DNA from: Lachnospiraceae bacterium NK3A20
Lineage (GTDB): Bacteria > Bacillota > Clostridia > Lachnospirales > Lachnospiraceae
Assembly: GCA_900107575.1 (NCBI GenBank)
Contig: FNQX01000008.1
Span: 1 to 64,000, forward strand
Length of the DNA: 64,000 bases
Direction: 5' to 3'
Below the pieces are notes generated by a model that saw only the letters and a program-made list of their open reading frames with translations, was not told the DNA's origin and did not search any database. Position 1 is the stretch's first letter. Each line of letters begins with the position of its first letter. Shown here piece after piece: positions 59,478-64,000 of the stretch. Made by a program: the position numbers and the translations under genes.

Positions 59478-60298
59478 GCGATCTCCTTCATGGCTTCGAT
59501 GGACGCGGTGACAAGCTTCGTGAATACGGGTTCGGCTGCCTCTCCCGCCGCACTTACTTCCTCGGAAGAAAGGGGATGCGGTGAAATGCCGGCCGCGAGA
59601 TTGCTGATGAGAGAGACGCAGCAGACGCGCATGCCGCAGTGTCTTGCCGTAATCGCCTCGACCACCGTGCTCATGCCGGCGATGTCTCCGCCGATCGCCC
59701 GGATCATGCGGATCTCCGCGGGTGTCTCGAATGAGGGACCGGAGAGCTGCACATAGACGCCGGTGTCGAGCCCGATGCCGTTGTCCTTCGCTGCCTTCTG
59801 GATGACCTTTTGCAGCTCTTTATCATAGACGTTCGTCATATCGGGGAAGCGGACGCCTTCTTCGTTATCGTTGGGGCCGATGAGCGGGTTCGGGACGAAA
59901 TCCGAAATGTGGTCCGTGACAAGGGCAAGTGTCCCCGCGTGGTAGCTCTCTTTGATGCCGCCCGCCGCATTCGTGAGGAACAGAATCTGCGCGCCGAGCG
60001 CGTGCATCGTCCGAACCGGCATGACCACCTTCTCCACAGGATAGCCCTCGTAGAGGTGCACCCTGCCCTTCATGCAGACGACGGGAACTTCCCCGAGGTA
60101 GCCGAAAATGAATCTGCCGTCGTGCCCCGGTGCCGTGGATATGGGGAAGCCTGGAATATCCCGGTAGGAAATCTCCGTCTCCACCCGGATGTGGTCCGCA
60201 AAATTTCCAAGGCCTGACCCCAGCGTCAGCGCTACCTTCGGAACAAAATCCGTCACCCTGCGGATCGCGACAACCGCAGCTCTTACATCCTCTAACAT
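59474..60298 (-). CDS. punA: Purine-nucleoside phosphorylase
   Basis: Phosphorolysis of purine nucleosides to base and ribose-1-phosphate. Start ATG 60298 (MLEDVRAAVVAIRRVTDF) with AAGAGG. The 274-residue trimeric-type enzyme has LGSGLGNFAD (phosphate loop), the HGRFIFGYLG-like segment in GHDGRFIF, GRVHLYEGY, FLTNAAGGIKESYHAGTL, YVQLSGPSFETPAEIRMIRA and GMSTVVEAITARHCGM. First gene of the seven-gene operon to 53.7 kb. Confidence 0.96.
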   Translation of the reverse strand: MLEDVRAAVVAIRRVTDFVPKVALTLGSGLGNFADHIRVETEISYRDIPGFPISTAPGHDGRFIFGYLGEVPVVCMKGRVHLYEGYPVEKVVMPVRTMHALGAQILFLTNAAGGIKESYHAGTLALVTDHISDFVPNPLIGPNDNEEGVRFPDMTNVYDKELQKVIQKAAKDNGIGLDTGVYVQLSGPSFETPAEIRMIRAIGGDIAGMSTVVEAITARHCGMRVCCVSLISNLAAGISPHPLSSEEVSAAGEAAEPVFTKLVTASIEAMKEIA

Positions 60299-60379
60299 AG
60301 TAACCTCTTTTCGATTTCCCACAGTGCAAATGCCTGATTTTCCTTGTGATCAGGGACTCAGTGCACAGCACCGAACCTC

Positions 60380-60413
60380 ACATGCAGCGTCTGCATCGGC
60401 AGACGCTACATGT
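60380..60413. repeat. Hairpin overlapping the serine hydrolase stop
   Basis: ACATGCAGCGTCTGC (60380-60394) pairs with GCAGACGCTACATGT (60399-60413), one C-A mismatch, 4-nt loop. The minus-strand stop codon TAG lies inside it. No T-run follows on the minus strand, so it may protect or attenuate the 3' end instead of terminating. Confidence 0.55.
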
Positions 60414-62193
60414 CTTTTTCCACCAATACTGCATTCACCACCGGCTCGATGGCGGACTGCATCGCGTCCTCCAATAATTCGGGATTTATGTGGTTCATCA
60501 CGCTGTCCACGATGAAGTTGGTGTTGCCGGAACCGGTCGTGATCATCTTCAGGATGTTCTGAATGATGTCGTTCCCCGGTGTCTCGTCCCATTGCAGGGT
60601 GATGTTCTCCCTGTCGTGGAAGACGATCTTGAGTCTTCGCTCCGTCGCCTCTTCAATGAAGGCGATCCTGAGAGACAACACCGGCTCACCGTCCTCATTG
60701 TACCCGTATCTGCCCTTCGTGCCCACCAGATATTCTTCCTGGTTGAGTCGCACCACGCTGTAGCGGCTGCGGCCCATGCCGACCGGGAGCGTGTACACAT
60801 CCTCGCCTTCCCGGAATACCAGATTCATGATGCCGCTCTTCATCTCGAAGCGCAGCGCGGCGATGCCGTTCGTGAAATTGTTGTGGACGACCTGCATGAT
60901 GAGAGGGAACAGGCCGATTCCCTTGGAGCGCATCTCATACAGCCTGCCGTCGATCTGGTGGAAGAAATAGTCCGACTCCGCCGCTGCTGTCTTGCCACGG
61001 CCCCAGCCGCCGCCCTGTATCCTTGCCTGTCCGTACGGGTCTTCGCATTTCTGCCGCACGGTAGCAAGTTCGAGCTCCCCCACGGGGTCTCTGGGGAGCG
61101 GTACATCGGAGGGAACATAGTCTTTGTGGAAATATTTCCGGATGATCTTCGTCATCGTCCCGCCGGCGAATACCTCATCGTTTCCCGCGTTGATGATGAC
61201 GACCAGATCGAGGGAAGGATAGACGTAGACATTCTGCCCCAGCATACCGTTGTAGGTGTAGCTTCCGGGAAGATTGTTCATCCAGAGCTGATAGCCGTAG
61301 GAGGGATTGGTCTCACGTCCTGTCTCGATCTGCGGCTTCGTCGCTTCTTCGACCCACTCACGGGACAACAGGCGCTGTCCGTGCCATACTCCCTTGTTGA
61401 GATAGAGGCAGCCCAGTTTCGCAGCATCCTCCTGTGTGAGGAACATCCCCCAGCCCGCCTTGGTGACGCCTTCGGGGCTCGTCTCCCAGAATACCTTCGT
61501 GATGCCCATGGGAAGGAAGATTTTCTCGGAAAGATATTCGAACATTGTCTTGCCGGTGAGCTCTGTCACTACAGCCGAGAGAATGTACGAATTCATGGAA
61601 TTGTATTCAAATTTAGTCCCCGGATCGAACTTCACCCTGGCGTTGAAATAAGACTCCGTCCAGGTGTTCCCGGAGATCGCGCCAACCTCGTTGAACGCAA
61701 CGCCGGATGACATGGTGAGAAGATGGCGGATCGTCAGGCCGCTGAATTTCACCTGCATGAGGAGGGTGCCAAGATACCCTCTCGTGGGCTTTAGGATATC
61801 CAGCACGGCATCGTCCAGATGGAGTTTCCCTTCGTCGATGAGCAGGCCGATCGCCATGCCGGTGAAGGTCTTGCACATGGAATACGTCACGTGCCAGACG
61901 CCCCTCTTGTAGGGGTCGAAAGCGCCCTCGTAGATCACATGCCCGTGGCGTACGACCATGAACTCGTGGGGATTGACGTGTGGATTGGCCGCCAGCTCCC
62001 TCACCAGTGCAGCCAGATATGAGGATGAGATACCCTGCTCCTCCGGTGTACTGCGTGGAAAGGGCTGCTCAATGGGGGATTTCAGATCACAGACGGGTTT
62101 CTGGGGCAGGAAATCGACATGGCCCAGTTCGCCGGTTCTTCGATTCATCAGATCCCAGAACAGCTGGGCAAAAGCCAGATCCGGATTCGCCAT
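60406..62193 (-). CDS. Beta-lactamase-family serine hydrolase with C-terminal extension
   Basis: A 595-residue class C beta-lactamase/S12-like hydrolase. Start ATG 62193 with GGGAGGATATACC. No signal peptide, so cytoplasmic. The active site Ser-x-x-Lys is YSMCKTFTGMAIGLLIDEG (Ser about 92), the Tyr-x-Asn analogue is FEYNSMNSYILSA; the third motif is less clear (PSYGYQLWMNN region). Residues 400-595 form a beta-rich extension (VYTLPVGMGRSRYSV) with no known homology to me. Esterase or peptidase activity on an unknown substrate is likely. It is separated from punA by a hairpin. Confidence 0.85.
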   Translation of the reverse strand: MANPDLAFAQLFWDLMNRRTGELGHVDFLPQKPVCDLKSPIEQPFPRSTPEEQGISSSYLAALVRELAANPHVNPHEFMVVRHGHVIYEGAFDPYKRGVWHVTYSMCKTFTGMAIGLLIDEGKLHLDDAVLDILKPTRGYLGTLLMQVKFSGLTIRHLLTMSSGVAFNEVGAISGNTWTESYFNARVKFDPGTKFEYNSMNSYILSAVVTELTGKTMFEYLSEKIFLPMGITKVFWETSPEGVTKAGWGMFLTQEDAAKLGCLYLNKGVWHGQRLLSREWVEEATKPQIETGRETNPSYGYQLWMNNLPGSYTYNGMLGQNVYVYPSLDLVVIINAGNDEVFAGGTMTKIIRKYFHKDYVPSDVPLPRDPVGELELATVRQKCEDPYGQARIQGGGWGRGKTAAAESDYFFHQIDGRLYEMRSKGIGLFPLIMQVVHNNFTNGIAALRFEMKSGIMNLVFREGEDVYTLPVGMGRSRYSVVRLNQEEYLVGTKGRYGYNEDGEPVLSLRIAFIEEATERRLKIVFHDRENITLQWDETPGNDIIQNILKMITTGSGNTNFIVDSVMNHINPELLEDAMQSAIEPVVNAVLVEKDM

Positions 62194-62239
62194 GGTATAT
62201 CCTCCCTCCTGTTATTTGCTCTACCTGTTACGGTCAGGA

Positions 62240-62320
62240 TATTTGTTCAATACAGCCCGAAGCAAAAGCCCAGGGGCTTTGCTGCTCTTGGCATACCAAA
62301 GTAGATATTCAGCAGGCATG
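62240..62320 (+). repeat. Dispersed intergenic repeat, copy B
   Basis: Pairs with copy A at 12600-12678: both contain ACAGCCCGAAGCAAAAGCCC then AGGGGCTT(T)GCTGCT and AGATATTCA.CAGG. A stem, GCAAAAGCC with GGCTTTGC, with one bulged base, can form inside. It lies between the serine hydrolase and the beta-helix protein. Confidence 0.7.
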
Positions 62321-62324
62321 TGAC

Positions 62325-63017
62325 TCAGTCCGTGACGCCGAAGTTGTCCATCTTGCCGATAACGTGGTCTCTGTCCTTGTAGATGTGGTTCTCGGGCACG
62401 ACGCCTCTCACCATGGAGAGCGGGTAAACATTCGTGTGGCGGCCGATGACCGTGCCGGGATTCAGCACGCTGTTGCAGCCGATCTCCGTCCAGTCGCCCA
62501 GCATGGCGCCCATCTTGCGAAGACCGGTCTCGCACTTCTCCTCACCGTCGCGGATGACGACGTTCGTGCGGTCGGATTTGATGTTGGACGTAATGGAACC
62601 GGCGCCCATGTGCGCGTGGAAACCGAGGATGCTGTCACCGACATAGTTGTAATGCGGCACCTCGCAGTGGTTGAACAGGATGACATTTTTAAGCTCGCAG
62701 GAGTTGCCGACTACCGTGCCCTTGCCGACAATCGCTTTGCCGCGGATGAAAGCACACTGACGCAGCTCCGCTCCCTGATCAATGATGCAGGGGCCCGCAA
62801 TGTACGCGGAATCGAAAATGTGCGCGTCCTTCGCGACCCAGATATTCTCGCCGCGCTTCTCATATTGATCCTCCGGCAGGGTCTGCCCGAGCCTTATGAT
62901 GAACTCCTCAATCCCGGAGAGCAGCTCCCAGGGATACTCTTTCGTCTGCATGAATTCGGCCGCAATGGTCTCATTACAGTCGAACAACTTCTCTACCGTA
63001 TAATCTTTGATCGCCAT
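62325..63017 (-). CDS. Left-handed beta-helix protein, GlmU C-domain-like
   Basis: A 230-residue hexapeptide-repeat protein. Start ATG 63017 behind AGGAGC. After an N-terminal helical part (about 1-55) the left-handed helix runs from about 58: HIFDSAYIAGPCIID, CAFIRGKAIVGKGTVVG, VPHYNYVGDSILGFHAHMGA with GSITSNIKSD, matching the acetyl-acceptor site of GlmU (Y-x-GD..G and GAG(S/T)IT). It has no nucleotidyltransferase domain, so it is an acetyltransferase-like or related carbohydrate protein. The acceptor is unknown. It stands between repeat copies B and E. Confidence 0.85.
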   Translation of the reverse strand: MAIKDYTVEKLFDCNETIAAEFMQTKEYPWELLSGIEEFIIRLGQTLPEDQYEKRGENIWVAKDAHIFDSAYIAGPCIIDQGAELRQCAFIRGKAIVGKGTVVGNSCELKNVILFNHCEVPHYNYVGDSILGFHAHMGAGSITSNIKSDRTNVVIRDGEEKCETGLRKMGAMLGDWTEIGCNSVLNPGTVIGRHTNVYPLSMVRGVVPENHIYKDRDHVIGKMDNFGVTD

Positions 63018-63056
63018 AGTATGCTCCTGTCAACGTTTCTTCATTCACTTTATATT

Positions 63057-63205
63057 ATCTATTCAGGACCGAATCTCGAAAATCAAAGATTTTCGAGATT
63101 CGGTCCTTCCGACGCGCTGCGCGCGTTGGCCAAAGAGAAATTCACATCGCCGACAGCCATGTGAACATGTCTGTCGATTCATAAATTTCTCTTTGCTGAA
63201 CAGAT
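63057..63205. repeat. 149-bp structured repeat with terminal inverted repeats, copy E
   Basis: Ends ATCTATTCAG (63057-63066) and CTGAACAGAT (63196-63205; one mismatch). Internal hairpins: a 19-bp perfect stem (63066-63084 with 63088-63106, loop AAA), a 9-bp stem (CCGACGCGC/GCGCGTTGG, 63109-63129), and a 12-bp stem CAAAGAGAAATT/AATTTCTCTTTG (63131-63142, 63184-63195) enclosing CGACAG-c-CATG-tgaa-CATG-t-CTGTCG. Partner of copy D. It fills the gap between topB and the beta-helix gene. Confidence 0.88.
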
Positions 63206-63213
63206 AAATAATA

Positions 63214-63999
63214 TCATGAATCCTTACTCGCGGAATGCTTTCTTTGCGCACCGGTGCTGCCTTTGTATTTGGTGTAAGTATACTTCGCCTTGAATTTCAT
63301 TGGCTTTGGATAGTACTGCGCGTCTCGCCTGTAGAGCTGGTTTAACAGCGCGCCGTTGTCCGACTGTTTCACGAGGTTCGTGCGGCGGGTGATGTAGTCG
63401 TCCAGCTTCTTCTGGTATTCCTCTTCGGAAGTGGTGCCTTCCGCGACCTGCGTCAGGCCCTTCTCCCAGCTCGCGGTCAGCTTCGGGTCGAGGAGCGGAC
63501 GGATCGACACATCGACCGCGTCGTAGATCATCTCCCCCAGCTGCGTCGGGGTGTAAATCTGCGTCTTCTTGTTCAGATTCAGATACTGATTGTCGACGAG
63601 CTTAGCGAGAATCCCGGCGCGCGTCGCGGATGTGCCGATACCGCTTCCCTTGATCTGTTCGCGCAGTTCCTCATTCTCGATGAACTGGCCGGCGTTCTCC
63701 ATGGTGAGGATCATGGAACCGGAGTTGTAGCGCTTGGGAGGTGTCGTCTCTCCCTCCCGGATCTCGTATCCCCTCGTCTGCAGCCGGTCGCCCTTTTTGA
63801 GTTGTCGGATAAATTTCTCGAGGGAGGGATCTTCCTCGCGTCCCTCATCGTCCCCGGATTCTCCCTTATCCTCCGCGGTCTCTGCCTGTTCCTTTTTTTT
63901 GAAAAAGGAATACTCGAGGCATTTGAGATATCCCCTGTCTTTGTTCACGCGCAGGGACGCAGAGAGAATCTCCGTCTTCACAGCTACCTGCAGCTGCAT
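63214..63999 (-). CDS. topB: DNA topoisomerase III, C-terminal part (cut by window end)
   Basis: The last 261 codons of a type IA topoisomerase. The signature is GSGIGTSATRAGILAKLVDN (the GT.ATR motif of topoisomerase III/TopB), with KLTASWEKGLTQVAEG downstream. Upstream is an acidic low-complexity insert (KKKEQAETAEDKGESGDDEG) before a PSLEKFIRQLKKGD strand. The catalytic Tyr and TOPRIM domain lie outside the window. The protein ends in a basic Lys/Tyr/Thr-rich tail. TopA is less likely because no zinc-finger domain follows. Confidence 0.9.
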   Translation of the reverse strand: MQLQVAVKTEILSASLRVNKDRGYLKCLEYSFFKKKEQAETAEDKGESGDDEGREEDPSLEKFIRQLKKGDRLQTRGYEIREGETTPPKRYNSGSMILTMENAGQFIENEELREQIKGSGIGTSATRAGILAKLVDNQYLNLNKKTQIYTPTQLGEMIYDAVDVSIRPLLDPKLTASWEKGLTQVAEGTTSEEEYQKKLDDYITRRTNLVKQSDNGALLNQLYRRDAQYYPKPMKFKAKYTYTKYKGSTGAQRKHSASKDS

Positions 64000-64000
64000 T

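Noticed and set aside
1-64000. CRISPR array, tRNA, rRNA, tmRNA or prophage
   Set aside because: No regularly spaced direct repeats, no cloverleaf with CCA-type acceptor end, and no structural phage genes were seen by reading; an exhaustive computer scan was not possible.

Overview
The window looks like a chromosomal segment of a moderately GC-rich Firmicute, most likely in the Clostridia near Lachnospiraceae; genus and species cannot be read from it. Evidence: the block rplU-prp-rpmA-obgE-yhbY-nadD-yqeK-rsfS, an L27 precursor with the Firmicute N-terminal extension and its protease Prp, LexA with GAAC-N4-GTTC boxes, SepF/YlmE, an MreB-MreC-MreD-PBP2-RodA set, and protein families typical of gut Clostridia (DUF4867-like, DUF5662-like, DUF3048). 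Most of the content is vertical housekeeping DNA; no phage, transposase, CRISPR array, tRNA or rRNA gene was seen.

Layout. 1-4.9 kb (+): the end of hisI, then the L21/L27 operon with Obg, YhbY, NadD, YqeK and RsfS. 4.9-5.4 kb: a very AT-rich orphan gene. 5.5-6.9 kb: lexA and a divergent small membrane/LysM-like protein that looks like an SOS division inhibitor of the YneA type, with three LexA boxes between them. 7.2-8.6 kb: a membrane diguanylate cyclase. 8.7-15.4 kb: a sugar cluster (FGGY kinase, cupin-like protein, FucI/AraA-superfamily isomerase, alpha/beta hydrolase, class II aldolase). 15.7-17.6 kb: dtd and a tyrosine recombinase behind a structured leader. 17.7-27 kb (-): Cmk2-like kinase, RluD, LspA, AroB, SepF, YlmE, a HlyD-like membrane protein, a mini P-loop protein and a D,D-carboxypeptidase. 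26.4-34 kb (-): MgsA, RodA, PBP2, MreD, MreC, MreB, RadC. 34.3-44.7 kb (-): a PLP lyase-like protein, MiaA, MutL, MutS, MiaB, PepT. 44.8-50.6 kb (-): PD-(D/E)XK-like protein, DUF5662-like protein, a GlgX-like protein lacking two catalytic acids, a UvrD-like helicase and fRMsr. 51-64 kb (-): GltX, a D-2-hydroxyacid dehydrogenase, a tight seven-gene operon (PNP, MTA/SAH deaminase-like, membrane MutS homologue, RNase HI, dUTPase, a small HTH-like protein, a DUF3048 lipoprotein), a large serine hydrolase, a left-handed beta-helix protein, and the end of topoisomerase III.

The most striking material is intergenic. Two 149-bp elements 29 kb apart (34111-34259 and 63057-63205) share terminal inverted repeats and three internal hairpins whose stems differ by compensatory changes. 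Two larger elements (21114-21415 and 22926-23267) are near-complete giant palindromes of one family, with a decayed fragment near 15.6 kb. A shorter motif family lies at 12600, 16470, 52637 and 62240. Together these suggest several uncharacterised palindromic repeat families in this genome. Other notable features are a 15-bp tandem repeat inside mutS, a methylglyoxal synthase with Glu at the catalytic Asp position, and two overlapping, mutually exclusive hairpins in the recombinase leader.
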